NCBI RefSeq assembly: GCF_036663835.1 | Contig: NZ_JAXOJT010000002.1 | Location: 310,001-374,000, forward strand | Direction of reading: 5' to 3' | DNA: 64,000 bases | Source: Sphingomonas sp. LT1P40 | Lineage (GTDB): Bacteria > Pseudomonadota > Alphaproteobacteria > Sphingomonadales > Sphingomonadaceae | Shown: positions 9,484 to 20,654 of the stretch, one piece after another | How positions within the stretch are numbered: position 1 is the first letter of the stretch | How the letters are laid out: every line of letters begins with the position of its first letter | Position numbers and translations under genes: made by a program | The notes under the pieces: generated by a model | What the model saw: only the letters and a program-made list of their open reading frames with translations | The model's database searches: none | What the model was told of the DNA's origin: nothing

Positions 9484-9657
9484 ATGGCGGAAATCATCAA
9501 CCTGAACAAGGCAAGGAAGCAGCGCACGAAGGCCGCTGACAGCGCAAAGGCTGTGGAGAACCGCGCCAAGTTCGGTCGGACCAAGGCCGAGAAGCAGGCT
9601 GAGGCCGCCGAACGCGCCCGCATCGAACGGACACTCGACGACTCGAAGCGCGACTAG
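9484..9657 (+). CDS. DUF4169 family small basic protein
   Basis: A 57-residue, charged, probably helical protein starting MAEIINLNKARKQR and containing NRAKFGRTKAEK, the conserved core of the alphaproteobacterial DUF4169 family. Its function is unknown. It is divergent from ssb, and its stop codon overlaps the stop of convergent feoB by three bases (9654-9657). No membrane segment or cysteine motif is present. Confidence 0.82.
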   Translation: MAEIINLNKARKQRTKAADSAKAVENRAKFGRTKAEKQAEAAERARIERTLDDSKRD

Positions 9658-11504
9658 AGCCCGAGCGCCCGCGCGCCCCAATAGGTCGCGCCCGCCGCCG
9701 CATAGGCCAGCGCAAACAGATAGACGATCATCACCGTCGGCCATTTCCAGCCATTGGTCTCGCGCCGCGCCACTGCGATGGTGGACAGGCATTGCGGCGC
9801 GAATACGAACCACGCCAGAAACGCCAGCGCGGTCGGCAGCGACCAGCGCGCCGATAATTGCGTGCCCAGCGCCTCACCCTCGGCATCGGCATCCGCATCG
9901 ATCGCGTAGACCGTCTGCAACGCCGATACGGCGACTTCGCGCGCCGCCATCGCCGGAATCACCGCCAGGCTCATCTCGTGATTGAACCCGATCGGCGCGA
10001 GCACGACTTCGAGGCCCGAGGCGATGCGACCGGCGATCGAATATTCGCTCTGCTTCTGCCCTTCCGGGGCGACCGGATAGGACGACAACAGCCACAGCGC
10101 CACGGTCACCCCCATGATGATCGTGCCCGCGCGGCGCAGGAACACCCAGGCGCGCTGCCACAGCCCGATCAGCACGTCGCGCACCGATGGCAACTGATAG
10201 CGCGGCAATTCCATCATGAACCCGCCGCTCTGCCCCTTGGTCACCGTCATCCGCAGCACGAACGCCGCCGCCACCGCGCCCAATATACCGAACAGATAAA
10301 GCGCAAGCAGCACCAGCCCCTGAAGCCCGACGCCGGGGATCAGGTCGGTCGCCGGAATGAACGCGCCGATGATGACGGCATAGACCGGCAATCGCGCCGA
10401 ACAGGTCATCAGCGGCGCGATCAGAATCGTCGTCAGCCGCTCCTTCGGATCGTCGATCGAGCGCGTCGCCATGATTCCCGGAATCGCGCAGGCGAACGAC
10501 GACAATAGCGGGATGAACGAGCGGCCCGACAGGCCCACCCCGGCCATCAGCCGGTCCATCATCAGCGCGGCGCGGACCATGTAACCCGTCGCCTCCAGCA
10601 GCAAGATGAACAGGAACAGGATCACGATCTGCGGCAGGAACACCACCACCGATCCAACGCCGTTGATGATCCCCTCGATCAACAGGTCGCGCAGGAAATT
10701 CTCGGGCAGATTCGCGGCAGCAGTCTCCGCCAGCCAGCCTTGAAGCCCCTCGATCCAGCCGATCGGTGCTTCCGACCACGCATAGACCGCCTGAAACATC
10801 ACAAACAGGATCGCCAGCAGCACCAGCGGCCCCGCCACCGGATGCAGCACCACGCGATCAACCGCGCGAGTAAAGGCGCGCCCGGCCGCTTCCTCGATCA
10901 CCGCGATCGACGCGAGCCGCCGCGCCTCGCGCTGGAAATGCGTGATTTCCGCGTCGATTGCGGCGGGATCGGGCACCGGTGCCTTCGCGCCGGTCAGCAC
11001 ATCGGCAAGTGCGGCGCGCAAATGGTCCAGCCCGCGCTTGCGCACCGCCACTGTCTCGACCACCGGCACGCCCAGCGCGTGCGCCAGGGCGGCGGTGTCA
11101 ATCTTCAACCCGTCGCGCGTCGCCATGTCGATCATGTTGAGCGCAACCACCATCGGGCGGCCCAACTGCTTCAGCTGAAGCACGAACCGCAGGTGATTCT
11201 CGATATTCGCGGCATCGGTCACGACGATCAGCGCGTCGGGCAGGCGTTCGCCATCCTGCTTGCCCAGCACGACATCGCGCGTGACCTGTTCATCCGGGCT
11301 CGACGGGTCGAGGCTGTAGGTGCCGGGCAGGTCAACCAGCTCGACTGGCCGCCCGTCATCGAGCGCGAGGCGACCCGAATGGCGTTCGACCGTGACGCCG
11401 GGATAATTGCCGACCTTTTGCCGCGCACCGGTCAGCGCGTTGAACAGCGCGGTCTTGCCGGCATTGGGATTGCCGACCAGCGCAACCAGCGGCGATTGAT
11501 TCAT
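9654..11504 (-). CDS. feoB: ferrous iron transport protein B
   Basis: The Fe(II) transporter of the inner membrane, 616 residues, with an N-terminal GTPase: G1 GNPNAGKT (residues 11-18), G3 DLPG (58-61), G4 NMID (123-126). A helical GDI-like spacer and a C-terminal membrane domain with two Gate repeats follow. It is shorter than the E. coli protein (about 770 residues), which is common in alphaproteobacteria. Its start overlaps the feoA stop by four bases. Confidence 0.95.
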   Translation of the reverse strand: MNQSPLVALVGNPNAGKTALFNALTGARQKVGNYPGVTVERHSGRLALDDGRPVELVDLPGTYSLDPSSPDEQVTRDVVLGKQDGERLPDALIVVTDAANIENHLRFVLQLKQLGRPMVVALNMIDMATRDGLKIDTAALAHALGVPVVETVAVRKRGLDHLRAALADVLTGAKAPVPDPAAIDAEITHFQREARRLASIAVIEEAAGRAFTRAVDRVVLHPVAGPLVLLAILFVMFQAVYAWSEAPIGWIEGLQGWLAETAAANLPENFLRDLLIEGIINGVGSVVVFLPQIVILFLFILLLEATGYMVRAALMMDRLMAGVGLSGRSFIPLLSSFACAIPGIMATRSIDDPKERLTTILIAPLMTCSARLPVYAVIIGAFIPATDLIPGVGLQGLVLLALYLFGILGAVAAAFVLRMTVTKGQSGGFMMELPRYQLPSVRDVLIGLWQRAWVFLRRAGTIIMGVTVALWLLSSYPVAPEGQKQSEYSIAGRIASGLEVVLAPIGFNHEMSLAVIPAMAAREVAVSALQTVYAIDADADAEGEALGTQLSARWSLPTALAFLAWFVFAPQCLSTIAVARRETNGWKWPTVMIVYLFALAYAAAGATYWGARALGL

Positions 11505-11749
11505 TCCGCTGGGACGGCGATATGGATCGCTTCGGCGACATGGCGGCGCAGTGCCACGGTCATCCGCCCAATGCGGACGGCGGCGGGGCCTCCGAACCAG
11601 CCACCGCGCTTGACCAGCTCGATCTCGACCCCCTCGTCCAGCCCGAACTCGCGCAATCGTCGTGCTTCCGATGGAGCAAGCGAAGTCCAGTCGACCGAGG
11701 CGACGGTTCCGGGAATGTTGCGCGCCGCACGCGCCAGCGAGTCACTCAT
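11501..11749 (-). CDS. feoA: ferrous iron transport protein A
   Basis: A small SH3-like cytoplasmic partner of FeoB, 82 residues from ATG 11749. It shows the FeoA pattern LAPSEARRLREFGLDEGV followed by beta strands. A TTG further upstream (11767) would add six residues, but ATG is the better start. It is coupled to feoB by a four-base overlap. An AT-rich imperfect palindrome, ATAAT-N7-ATTAT (11748-11764), covers the start codon and could be an iron-responsive operator; this is weak. Confidence 0.9.
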   Translation of the reverse strand: MSDSLARAARNIPGTVASVDWTSLAPSEARRLREFGLDEGVEIELVKRGGWFGGPAAVRIGRMTVALRRHVAEAIHIAVPAE

Positions 11750-11862
11750 AATGCGAGCGATTATCAATTGCTGTTAGGTAAAGCCAGTCCCTTCGTGTCG
11801 CTACCCGTTTTCCTACCCGTCAAACTTGCAAAAAAAGGCCGCATCGCGCACCCGCTTGTGCG

Positions 11863-13443
11863 ATGACCGACACCGATCTCCGCGCCGCCGCACTCGTCTC
11901 AAAGGCCTGGCCCTATGAAGAGGCGCGCAAGCTGCTCAAGCGCTACCCAAATGGAGCGCCGGACAAGGGGCATATCCTGTTCGAGACCGGCTATGGCCCG
12001 TCGGGACTGCCGCATATCGGCACGTTCAACGAAGTGCTGCGCACGACAATGGTGCGCCGCGCGTTCGAGGAATTGTCGGATATCCCGACGCGGTTGATCG
12101 CGTTCAGCGACGATATGGACGGGCTGCGCAAGGTGCCGGACAATGTCCCGAACAAGGATATGCTGGCTCAGCATATCGGCATGCCGCTGACGCAGGTACC
12201 CGATCCGTTCGGAAGCAACGAGAGCTTCGCCGCAGTCAATAATGCCAAGCTGCGTGGCTTTCTCGACCAGTTCGGTTTCGATTACGAATTCGCGAGTTCG
12301 AGCGATTATTACCGGTCGGGCCGGTTCGACGACGGCATCCGGGGTGTGCTGCGCCACTATGACGGAATCATGGAGATCATGCTGGCGACGCTGCGAGCGG
12401 AGCGCCGCGCCACCTATTCCCCGGTGCTGCCGATCAGCCCCCGGTCAGGACGGGTGCTTCAAGTACCGATCGAGGTGGTCGACGCGGAGGCCGGGTTGAT
12501 CGCGTTCGAAGATGAAGGCGGCGATCGGGTGGTGCAGACTGCGCTCGGCGGCCGCTCGAAGCTGCAATGGAAGGTCGACTGGGCGATGCGCTGGGTCGCG
12601 CTGGGCGTGGATTACGAGATGGCGGGCAAAGATCTGATCGATTCGGTGATCCAGTCGTCGAAGATCGCCCGCGTGCTCGGCGGTCGCCCGCCCGAGGGGT
12701 TCAATTACGAGATGTTTCTCGACGAAAAGGGCGAGAAGATCTCCAAGTCCAAGGGCAATGGCCTGAGTTTGGACCAGTGGCTGACCTATGGCCCGGACGA
12801 GAGCCTCGCCTTCTACATCTATCGCGAGCCGAAAAAGGCCAAGGCGCTGCACATGGGCGTGATCCCGCGCGCGGTGGACGATTACTGGCAGTTTCGAGCC
12901 AATTATGCGGGCCAGGAGGTTACGCAAAAGCTGGGCAACCCGGTCCACCATATCCATGCCGGTGCGGTGCCGACCGAGACGCTGCCGGTAACGTTCGGGC
13001 TGCTGCTCAATCTGGTTGGGGTGATGGGCGAGGCGACAAAAGAACAGGTCTGGGGCTATCTTGCCAATTACGTGCCCGATGCGACGCCGGAAAAGCATCC
13101 GGCGCTGGATGCGCTGATCGGTTACGCGCTGGCCTATGGCCGCGACTTTATCGCGCCGACTTTGGTGCGCCGTGCGCCGGTGGGTGCCGAGATTCATGCG
13201 TTGCAGAATCTCGACCGCTTGCTCGCTGCGCTGCCCGGCGATGCGAGCGCGGAGGATATCCAGAATATCGTCTATGATATCGGCAAGACTGGCGGGTTCG
13301 GGGAACTGCGCGACTGGTTCAAGGCTTTGTATGAGACGCTGCTCGGCTCGTCACAGGGGCCGCGCATGGGCAGCTTTATCGCGCTGTATGGCATCGAAAA
13401 TTCGCGCAAACTGATCGGCGAGGCGCTGGCCAAGGCCAGTTAA
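11863..13443 (+). CDS. lysK: lysyl-tRNA synthetase, class I
   Basis: Charges tRNA-Lys. It is the class I type (526 residues) found in archaea and many alphaproteobacteria, unrelated to the common class II LysS. Signature motifs are HIGT at residues 51-54 within [14 protein letters not shown], and KISKS at 292-296. The C-terminal helical anticodon-binding domain follows. The start is ATG 11863, with 113 bases between it and the feoA start codon on the other strand. Confidence 0.96.
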   Translation: MTDTDLRAAALVSKAWPYEEARKLLKRYPNGAPDKGHILFETGYGPSGLPHIGTFNEVLRTTMVRRAFEELSDIPTRLIAFSDDMDGLRKVPDNVPNKDMLAQHIGMPLTQVPDPFGSNESFAAVNNAKLRGFLDQFGFDYEFASSSDYYRSGRFDDGIRGVLRHYDGIMEIMLATLRAERRATYSPVLPISPRSGRVLQVPIEVVDAEAGLIAFEDEGGDRVVQTALGGRSKLQWKVDWAMRWVALGVDYEMAGKDLIDSVIQSSKIARVLGGRPPEGFNYEMFLDEKGEKISKSKGNGLSLDQWLTYGPDESLAFYIYREPKKAKALHMGVIPRAVDDYWQFRANYAGQEVTQKLGNPVHHIHAGAVPTETLPVTFGLLLNLVGVMGEATKEQVWGYLANYVPDATPEKHPALDALIGYALAYGRDFIAPTLVRRAPVGAEIHALQNLDRLLAALPGDASAEDIQNIVYDIGKTGGFGELRDWFKALYETLLGSSQGPRMGSFIALYGIENSRKLIGEALAKAS

Positions 13444-13453
13444 AGGGGACCAC

Positions 13454-14701
13454 ATGGCCAATCATCGGGCGCACGGGCCATCGGCGCTGCGTGCTTTCAT
13501 GCAGAGCGAGGCAGCGGGCGGGATCATCCTGATCGCAGCGGCGGCGCTGGCGATGATCGTCGCCAATATCGAAGGGCTGTCGGACAGCTATTTCCACTTC
13601 CTCCACGCCGAGACCGGCCCCGTCATCAGCCCGAAATACGGACCGATGACCGTGCATCTGTGGATCAACGATGCGCTGATGGCGGTCTTCTTCCTGCTCG
13701 TCGGGCTGGAGATCAAGCGTGAGTTCGTCGATGGCGAGCTGGCACGATGGGAAGATCGCCGCTTGCCGATCGTCGCGGCAGCGGCGGGGATGGTGGTCCC
13801 GGCGGCGATCTATCTGGCGGTAACCGGGGGCGGGCCTCTGACGGCGGGCTGGGCCATCCCGGCGGCAACCGACATCGCCTTTGCCATCGGCGTGCTGGCA
13901 CTATTGGGCAGCCGCGCACCGGCGTCGCTCAAGCTGTTTCTGACAACGGTGGCGATCGTCGACGACATGGGCGCGGTGGCGATCATCGCGATCGCCTATA
14001 CTGCCGATCTGTCCACGCTCGCGCTGGCGCTCGCAGCACTGGTGATGGCGACGATGTATGTGCTCAACCGCAGCGGCGTGACGAAGCTGTGGCCGTATCT
14101 GCTGCTAGGCGCGGTGCTGTGGTATCTCGTTTTCTTGTCTGGCGTGCATGCCACGATCGCCGGTGTGCTCACGGCGCTGATGATCCCGGTCAAGCTGTCG
14201 CCGGGTGCGCCCGATGCCGCCGATTCACCGCTTCACATATTGGAGCACGCGCTGGCACCGTGGGTCGCTTATCTGATCGTGCCGCTGTTCGGCTTCGCCA
14301 ATGCCGGGGTCAGCCTGGCGGGCATGTCACCCGCGATCCTGCTGGCGCCGTTACCGCTCGGCATCGCGGCGGGACTGTTCCTGGGCAAGCAGATCGGCAT
14401 TTTCGGCAGCGTATGGATCGCCGACCGCACCGGCTTTGCGTGCAGACCCGGAGGAGCGAACTGGACGCAGATTTACGGTGTGGCGATGCTGGCAGGGATC
14501 GGTTTCACGATGAGCCTGTTCATCGGCGGTCTCGCCTTTCCCGGTAACGAAGAACTGGTGGACGAGGTCAAGATCGGTGTGCTGGCCGGCTCGATCCTAT
14601 CGGCGGTGCTGGGATTTCTGCTGCTGCGTTTCGCTGGGCCGAAAAAAATTATCGTATCGGCGGAACCAAATGACGAGGACGCACGTTCTGTGTCTGCTTG
14701 A
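13454..14701 (+). CDS. nhaA: Na+/H+ antiporter NhaA
   Basis: Exchanges cytoplasmic Na+ (or Li+) for protons, for pH and salt homeostasis. The 415 residues carry about 12 hydrophobic helices. The paired aspartates that bind the ion lie in the [13 protein letters not shown] region, and the loop [15 protein letters not shown] is characteristic. The start ATG 13454 follows a GGGGA ribosome site, ten bases after lysK, so the two may be co-transcribed. Confidence 0.95.
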   Translation: MANHRAHGPSALRAFMQSEAAGGIILIAAAALAMIVANIEGLSDSYFHFLHAETGPVISPKYGPMTVHLWINDALMAVFFLLVGLEIKREFVDGELARWEDRRLPIVAAAAGMVVPAAIYLAVTGGGPLTAGWAIPAATDIAFAIGVLALLGSRAPASLKLFLTTVAIVDDMGAVAIIAIAYTADLSTLALALAALVMATMYVLNRSGVTKLWPYLLLGAVLWYLVFLSGVHATIAGVLTALMIPVKLSPGAPDAADSPLHILEHALAPWVAYLIVPLFGFANAGVSLAGMSPAILLAPLPLGIAAGLFLGKQIGIFGSVWIADRTGFACRPGGANWTQIYGVAMLAGIGFTMSLFIGGLAFPGNEELVDEVKIGVLAGSILSAVLGFLLLRFAGPKKIIVSAEPNDEDARSVSA

Positions 14702-14757
14702 TCGAAAGAAAGAGCGTTTTCGGTCCGAACTCTTGAAGGGAACGGATCGTCAAGGGA

Positions 14758-14791
14758 GGCCCGCCGCGAAAGCGACGGGCCTTACTTGTTT
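14758..14791 (+). terminator. probable intrinsic terminator after nhaA
   Basis: A stem of GGCCCG.CGC and GCG.CGGGCC with one internal mismatch around loop GAAA (14758-14781), followed on the plus strand by the T-rich stretch TTACTTGTTT. It lies just beyond the nhaA stop and immediately before the end of convergent etfA, so it may serve both strands, though only the plus side has the T-rich tail. Confidence 0.5.
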
Positions 14792-15721
14792 CTACAGCTT
14801 TTCGGTCAGCTCCGGCACGATCTTGAAGAGGTCGCCGACCAGGCCCAAGTCTGCGACCTGGAAGATCGGAGCGTCCTCATCTTTGTTGATCGCGATGATC
14901 GTCTTTGAGTCCTTCATCCCCGCCAGATGCTGGATCGCGCCGGAGATGCCGATCGCGATATAGACTTCGGGCGCAACGATCTTGCCGGTTTGACCGACCT
15001 GATAGTCATTGGGGACGTACCCCGCATCGACCGCAGCGCGCGATGCGCCGACACCGGCACCCAGCTTGTCGGCCAGCGGTTCGATGATCGACTTGAAATT
15101 CTCGCCATTCTGCAGCGCGCGGCCGCCGGAGACGATGATCTTCGCGCTGGTCAGTTCGGGGCGTTCAAGCTTGGCGATTTCGGACCCGGCGAAGGTCGAG
15201 AGACCCTGATCGCCCGTCGATGCGACCTTCTCGATCGTGCCCGATCCGCCTTCTGCCGAAGCCTTCTCGAACGCCGTGCCGCGTACCGTCAGCACCTTCT
15301 TCGCGTCCTTGCTCTGCACGGTGGCGATGGCGTTGCCGGCGTAAATCGGGCGGGTAAATGTGTCGTCGCTCTCGACCGAAAGGATGTCGCTGACCTGCAT
15401 CACGTCGAGCAGCGCGGCGACGCGTGGCGCGATGTTCTTGCCGTTGCTGGTGGCGGGCGCGACGAACGCGTCGTGGCTGTCCATCAGCGACACCACTAGC
15501 GGCGCGACATTCTCGGCCAGCGCATGGCCGAACGCGGCGTCGTCGGCGACATGGACCTTGCCGACGCCGGCGATCTTCGCGGCCTCGGCAGCGACGCCAT
15601 CCACGCCTTGCCCTGCTACCAGCAGATGGACTTCACCCAGCTGCGATGCCGCAGTCACTGCGGCGTAGGTGGCATCCTTGACGGCGGCACCGTCATGTTC
15701 GACCCAGACGAGCGTCTTCAT
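14792..15721 (-). CDS. etfA: electron transfer flavoprotein subunit alpha
   Basis: The FAD-carrying subunit of ETF (309 residues), which passes electrons from acyl-CoA and related dehydrogenases to ETF:quinone oxidoreductase. The C-terminal FAD domain shows [20 protein letters not shown] and the [15 protein letters not shown] segment typical of the family. Its start overlaps the etfB stop by four bases, so the two subunits are translationally coupled. Confidence 0.96.
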   Translation of the reverse strand: MKTLVWVEHDGAAVKDATYAAVTAASQLGEVHLLVAGQGVDGVAAEAAKIAGVGKVHVADDAAFGHALAENVAPLVVSLMDSHDAFVAPATSNGKNIAPRVAALLDVMQVSDILSVESDDTFTRPIYAGNAIATVQSKDAKKVLTVRGTAFEKASAEGGSGTIEKVASTGDQGLSTFAGSEIAKLERPELTSAKIIVSGGRALQNGENFKSIIEPLADKLGAGVGASRAAVDAGYVPNDYQVGQTGKIVAPEVYIAIGISGAIQHLAGMKDSKTIIAINKDEDAPIFQVADLGLVGDLFKIVPELTEKL

Positions 15722-16467
15722 TTCGCGATTCCCATTGCCTTGAGCTTGGCCACCAGTTCATCGACATCGCCCACTTTCACACCGGCCGTGCGCTTGGCCG
15801 GCTCGACGACCTTCAGCGTGGTCAGGCGCGGGGCGACGTCGATGCCGTAATCAGCGGCGGTCTTCTGCGCCATCGGCTTGGACTTCGCCTTCATGATGTT
15901 CGGCAGCGACGCATAGCGCGGTTCGTTCAACCGCAGATCGGTGGTGACGATCGCGGGGAGCTTCAGCGTGTCCGTCTCCGCACCGCCATCGACTTCGCGC
16001 GTCACGCTGACGCTATCGCCAGATACTTCTACCTTCGACGCGAACGTGCCCTGGCCCCAGCCGGTCAACGCCGCCAGCATCTGGCCGGTCTGGTTGTTGT
16101 CGTCGTCGATCGCCTGCTTGCCAAGGATCACCAACCCGGGCTGCTCCTCGTCGCAGATCGCCTTCAACAGCTTGGCCACGCCCAGCGGCTCGACCTTGTC
16201 CTCGCTGACCACCAGGATCGCACGATCAGCACCCATCGCCAGCGCGGTGCGCAGCGTCTCCTGCGCCTTCTGCTCGCCGATGGAGACCACGACGATCTCG
16301 GTCGCCACGCCCTTTTCGCGTAACCGGATCGCTTCCTCGACCGCGATCTCGTCGAACGGGTTCATGCTCATCTTCACGTTGGCCAGATCGACCCCCGTCC
16401 CGTCCGCCTTCACCCGCGGCTTCACATTGTAATCAAGCACTCGCTTGACCGGTACGATGACTTTCAT
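15718..16467 (-). CDS. etfB: electron transfer flavoprotein subunit beta
   Basis: The AMP-binding partner of EtfA, 249 residues, beginning [18 protein letters not shown]. The adenine-nucleotide loop and recognition region (GADRAILV, then [12 protein letters not shown]) are conserved in wording. ATG 16467 is preferred because an AGGAG site lies eight bases upstream; a GTG at 16476 is in frame. The gene lies 60 bases after sucC on the same strand. Confidence 0.95.
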   Translation of the reverse strand: MKVIVPVKRVLDYNVKPRVKADGTGVDLANVKMSMNPFDEIAVEEAIRLREKGVATEIVVVSIGEQKAQETLRTALAMGADRAILVVSEDKVEPLGVAKLLKAICDEEQPGLVILGKQAIDDDNNQTGQMLAALTGWGQGTFASKVEVSGDSVSVTREVDGGAETDTLKLPAIVTTDLRLNEPRYASLPNIMKAKSKPMAQKTAADYGIDVAPRLTTLKVVEPAKRTAGVKVGDVDELVAKLKAMGIAK

Positions 16468-16527
16468 TCCATCCACTCCTGTGGTCCCAACCTCTTCCTG
16501 GGGAGGAGAGATCGTGTCCCCGATGAT

Positions 16528-17727
<1,200 letters not shown>

Positions 17728-17892
17728 GGGCAGCCCCTTCGCGTTCGCAGCAATTTGCCGATGCCTTAAGCACAGCCCCTTGAGCGAATCAAACGGCGAA
17801 AAGTCACAAAGGTCACGGCGTCGGGCATGTGCTGAGGCCGACCTTGCCCGTCACCAGCACCGCCGCACGCGAAATCCGGCATTTTCAGCCGT

Positions 17893-18198
17893 TCAACGAA
17901 CGATACCGGTGGCGCAGAGTGCGCCCGACGTCGAAGCGACCGAAAGAATTTCTGGGTCACCCAGCGCGCGAACGCGGCGAAGGAATTGCGGCAGCGACTC
18001 GGCCTGACGCGCCTTGGGCAGATCGGCGATGCGCATCAGCTGGGCAAGCGAGAGGCGATCGACCATCCGTTCCGCCATGCACGCGGCGAGCGGCGGTGAG
18101 AGGCCGGCATTGACCAGGCCGGTGCGGAGTTTCGCCTCCGGCACGGCGCAGGCGGAAAGGGTGAGGCCAAGCAACAGCACAATGGGTGTGTTTCGCAT
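17893..18198 (-). CDS. small predicted lipoprotein of unknown function
   Basis: A 101-residue protein with a lipoprotein signal: MRNTPIVLLLGLTLSAC, with the lipobox LSAC putting the lipidated cysteine at residue 17. The mature part is helical and charged with two further cysteines. I do not recognise the family. Its ATG (18198) overlaps, on the opposite strand, an ATG at 18197, so it is head-to-head with crtZ. Confidence 0.68.
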   Translation of the reverse strand: MRNTPIVLLLGLTLSACAVPEAKLRTGLVNAGLSPPLAACMAERMVDRLSLAQLMRIADLPKARQAESLPQFLRRVRALGDPEILSVASTSGALCATGIVR

Positions 18199-18220
18199 GG
18201 GGGATCGCTATATCGCCCGC

Positions 18221-18724
18221 ATGAGTCCTGCAATCGGCATCCTGTTGTTCATCGGCACCATCCTGTTCATGGAGGGGTTCGCCTATGTCGCGCATCGCTG
18301 GATCATGCATGGGCCGGGCTGGTTCCTGCATAAGAGCCATCATGAGCCGCGCACCGGAAATTGGGAGCTGAACGATCTCTATGCGGTAATCTTTGCCGTG
18401 CCGTCGTTCGTGCTGTTGCTGGGCGGCGTGCAACTGGGCTGGTGGCCGGGCTTTGCATGGATCGGCGCGGGGATTGCCGCCTATGGCGCGATCTATTTCG
18501 GGTTTCATGACATCATCGTGCACAAGCGGTTGAATCACCGCTATCTTCCCAAGTCGAATTACATGAAGCGGATCATTCAGGCGCACCGGCTGCACCATGT
18601 CGTTGCGACGAAAGAGGGCACGGTCAGCTTCGGATTTCTGTGGGCACCCGCGCCAGAGAAGCTGAAGGCACAACTGAACGCGGGCGGCAATGCCGGGGTG
18701 CGCGCGCCACGCGGCACGGCCTGA
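18221..18724 (+). CDS. crtZ: beta-carotene hydroxylase, CrtZ type
   Basis: A membrane di-iron hydroxylase of 167 residues that adds 3-hydroxyls to beta-ionone rings to make zeaxanthin-type carotenoids. The histidine clusters are HRWIMH (25-30), HKSHH (37-41), HDIIVH (96-101) and HRLHH (122-126). Start choice is uncertain: ATG 18221 gives the usual N-terminus, while ATG 18197 adds eight residues. No other carotenoid gene is adjacent, as is common in sphingomonads, where crt genes are scattered. Confidence 0.9.
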   Translation: MSPAIGILLFIGTILFMEGFAYVAHRWIMHGPGWFLHKSHHEPRTGNWELNDLYAVIFAVPSFVLLLGGVQLGWWPGFAWIGAGIAAYGAIYFGFHDIIVHKRLNHRYLPKSNYMKRIIQAHRLHHVVATKEGTVSFGFLWAPAPEKLKAQLNAGGNAGVRAPRGTA

Positions 18725-19482
18725 ATGCCGATTTTCTGATTACCGACCCGCTCTTTTACGCATTGGCGATCCCGGCAGTCGTCCTGCTCGGGCTGTCGAA
18801 GGGCGGGTTTGCGGGCTTGGGTGCATTGTCGCTCCCGCTGGTCGCATTCGCGGCGAACCCGGTGATGGCCGCCGCAATCCTGTTGCCGATCCTGATCGTG
18901 CAAGATGTGGTCGGGGTATGGGCGTTCCGGCGATCGGTGGACTGGTATGTGCTGGGGTGGACGCTGACGGGCGCGGTGATCGGCATCGCTCTGGGTTACG
19001 GGTTCGCCAGCAGCGTATCTTCGGACGGCGTGCTGGCGGCGGTGGGCGCGATCTCGATGTTGTTCGGGGCCTATCGTTTGTGGCGCGAGCGGCAGGGCCA
19101 GCCAAAGCCATCGACCTCACCCGGTTGGGTCGGGGCGCTGTTCGGGCTGGCCTCGGGTTTTACCAGTCAGATCGCGCATGCCGGACAGCCGCCATGGCAG
19201 CTATGGGTGCTGCCGCGCCGCTTGCCGCGCGACATATTGGTGGGGACGACTGCGGTCTATTTCGCGCTGGTCAACTGGATCAAGGTTCCGGCCTATGTCG
19301 CGCTGGGCCAGTTTACGCAGGCGAATCTGATGACGTCGGCGGTGCTGATGCCGGTGGCGATCCTGTCCACCTTTGCCGGGGTGTGGCTGGTGCGACGCGT
19401 GTCCCCGGAGCGATTCTATACCGCTATTTACTGGCTGATGATCTTGGTGGGCGCCGTGCTGGTGTGGAAGGCGGTCGCCTAG
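18721..19482 (+). CDS. TSUP family (TauE/SafE) membrane transporter, CTG start inferred
   Basis: A 253-residue permease of the TauE/SafE superfamily with about eight hydrophobic helices, which usually exports sulfite, sulfoacetate or related organic anions. The typical first-helix motif [14 protein letters not shown] is at about residues 23-36. No ATG, GTG or TTG occurs in frame between the crtZ stop and that helix. A CTG at 18721 overlaps the crtZ stop as CTGA and is the natural start. The alternative is a GTG at 18640, which would overlap crtZ by 85 bases. Coupling to crtZ is implied. Confidence 0.82.
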   Translation: MNADFLITDPLFYALAIPAVVLLGLSKGGFAGLGALSLPLVAFAANPVMAAAILLPILIVQDVVGVWAFRRSVDWYVLGWTLTGAVIGIALGYGFASSVSSDGVLAAVGAISMLFGAYRLWRERQGQPKPSTSPGWVGALFGLASGFTSQIAHAGQPPWQLWVLPRRLPRDILVGTTAVYFALVNWIKVPAYVALGQFTQANLMTSAVLMPVAILSTFAGVWLVRRVSPERFYTAIYWLMILVGAVLVWKAVA

Positions 19483-20414
19483 TCGAACAGCGACGACACC
19501 GAGCTCTCGTCCGCAATGCGGCGCATGGCTTCGGCCAGCAGCGGGGCGATGGTGAGGTGGCGGATATGCTTCGCCTCGCCGACCACTGCATGATTGCCGA
19601 TCGAGTCGGTGATAATCAGTTCGGTCAGTGCCGAACCATCGACGCGCGCGACCGCGCCACCGGACAGGACGCCGTGCGTGCAATAGGCGACGACCTCCTC
19701 GGCCCCCGCTTCCTTCAGCGCGGCGGCGGCGTTGCACAAGGTCCCGGCCGAATCGACGATATCGTCGATCAGAATGCAGAAGCGACCTTCGACATCGCCG
19801 ATGATGTTCATCACTTCCGATTCGCCCGCTTTCTCGCGGCGTTTGTCGACGATCGCCAGCGGGGCGTTGTCGAGCCGCTTGGCCAGCGCGCGGGCGCGGA
19901 CAACGCCGCCGACATCGGGCGAGACAACCATCAGATTCTTGCCTGAAAAGCGTGCCTTGATATCCTCGCTCATCACCGGCGCGGCAAAGAGATTGTCGGT
20001 GGGGATATCGAAAAAGCCCTGAATCTGTCCGGCGTGGAGATCGACCGAGAGGACGCGGTCGGCCCCGGCCTTGGTAATCAGATTGGCGACCAGTTTCGCC
20101 GAAATCGGGGTGCGCGGGCCGGGTTTGCGGTCCTGACGCGCATAGCCGAAATAGGGGAGAACGGCGGTGATGCGGCGGGCCGATGCGCGTTTCAGCGCGT
20201 CGATCATGATGAGCATTTCCATCAGGTTGTCGTTCACCGGGAACGACGTCGACTGAAGCACGAACACGTCCTCGCCACGCACATTTTCGAGGATTTCGAC
20301 GAAGATTTCCTCGTCGGCGAAGCGCCGCACATTCGCCTGAGTCAGCGGGATTTCGAGATAGCCCGCAATCGCCTGGGCAAGCGGCAGGTTGGAATTGCCG
20401 GCCATCAGTTTCAT
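19479..20414 (-). CDS. prs: ribose-phosphate pyrophosphokinase
   Basis: Makes PRPP from ribose 5-phosphate and ATP for purine, pyrimidine, histidine, tryptophan and NAD synthesis. It is a 311-residue class I enzyme. The PRPP loop is [13 protein letters not shown], the ATP-side catalytic segment YGYARQDRK appears here as [10 protein letters not shown], and the ribose 5-phosphate region [12 protein letters not shown] is present. The N-terminus could also be ATG 20405. Its stop overlaps the convergent TSUP gene by four bases. Confidence 0.96.
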   Translation of the reverse strand: MKLMAGNSNLPLAQAIAGYLEIPLTQANVRRFADEEIFVEILENVRGEDVFVLQSTSFPVNDNLMEMLIMIDALKRASARRITAVLPYFGYARQDRKPGPRTPISAKLVANLITKAGADRVLSVDLHAGQIQGFFDIPTDNLFAAPVMSEDIKARFSGKNLMVVSPDVGGVVRARALAKRLDNAPLAIVDKRREKAGESEVMNIIGDVEGRFCILIDDIVDSAGTLCNAAAALKEAGAEEVVAYCTHGVLSGGAVARVDGSALTELIITDSIGNHAVVGEAKHIRHLTIAPLLAEAMRRIADESSVSSLFD

Positions 20415-20514
20415 TACGGGTCGCTCCCAGGCGCGATTGAAAATGGAACGATCCCCTTAGGAGGCGTAGCCTTCGGGGAAAAGGGGGCGATTCGTTTACT
20501 CGCATATGGCTAGG

Positions 20515-20587
20515 CTGTCCCACCGGGAAACAGCATCAATCAGGACAGTGACGCTGTCCTATCTGGACAGCGATTTTGAAATATAAT
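20515..20587 (+). promoter_or_regulatory. candidate operator array and promoter upstream of the branched-chain dehydrogenase operon
   Basis: The hexamer CTGTCC or its complement GGACAG occurs four times: 20515-20520, 20543-20548, 20554-20559 and 20565-20570. The last two form a perfect 21-base inverted repeat, CGCTGTCC-TATCT-GGACAGCG (20552-20572). A TATAAT -10 box is at 20582-20587 without a good -35 at the right distance, as expected of an activator-dependent promoter. The whole prs-bkd intergenic gap is 20415-20654. Confidence 0.5.
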
Positions 20588-20654
20588 AACAGGTGGGCGC
20601 AACAGGATTTCGTGCGTTGATCGATGACATGGAGCCTCGCACAGTGGAGAGAGC

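Noticed and set aside
11748..11764. AT-rich palindrome (ATAAT-N7-ATTAT) at the feoA start as a Fur box
   Set aside because: Only the outer five bases pair and it sits on the start codon. It is too weak to call as an operator, although iron control of feoAB is expected.
16477..16527. GGGGA/TCCCC pairing between sucC and etfB as a terminator
   Set aside because: The stem is only five pairs with a long loop and no T-run; the genes are probably co-transcribed.
18725..18739. ATG just after the crtZ stop as the TSUP start
   Set aside because: It is out of frame with the transporter and meets a stop after four codons.
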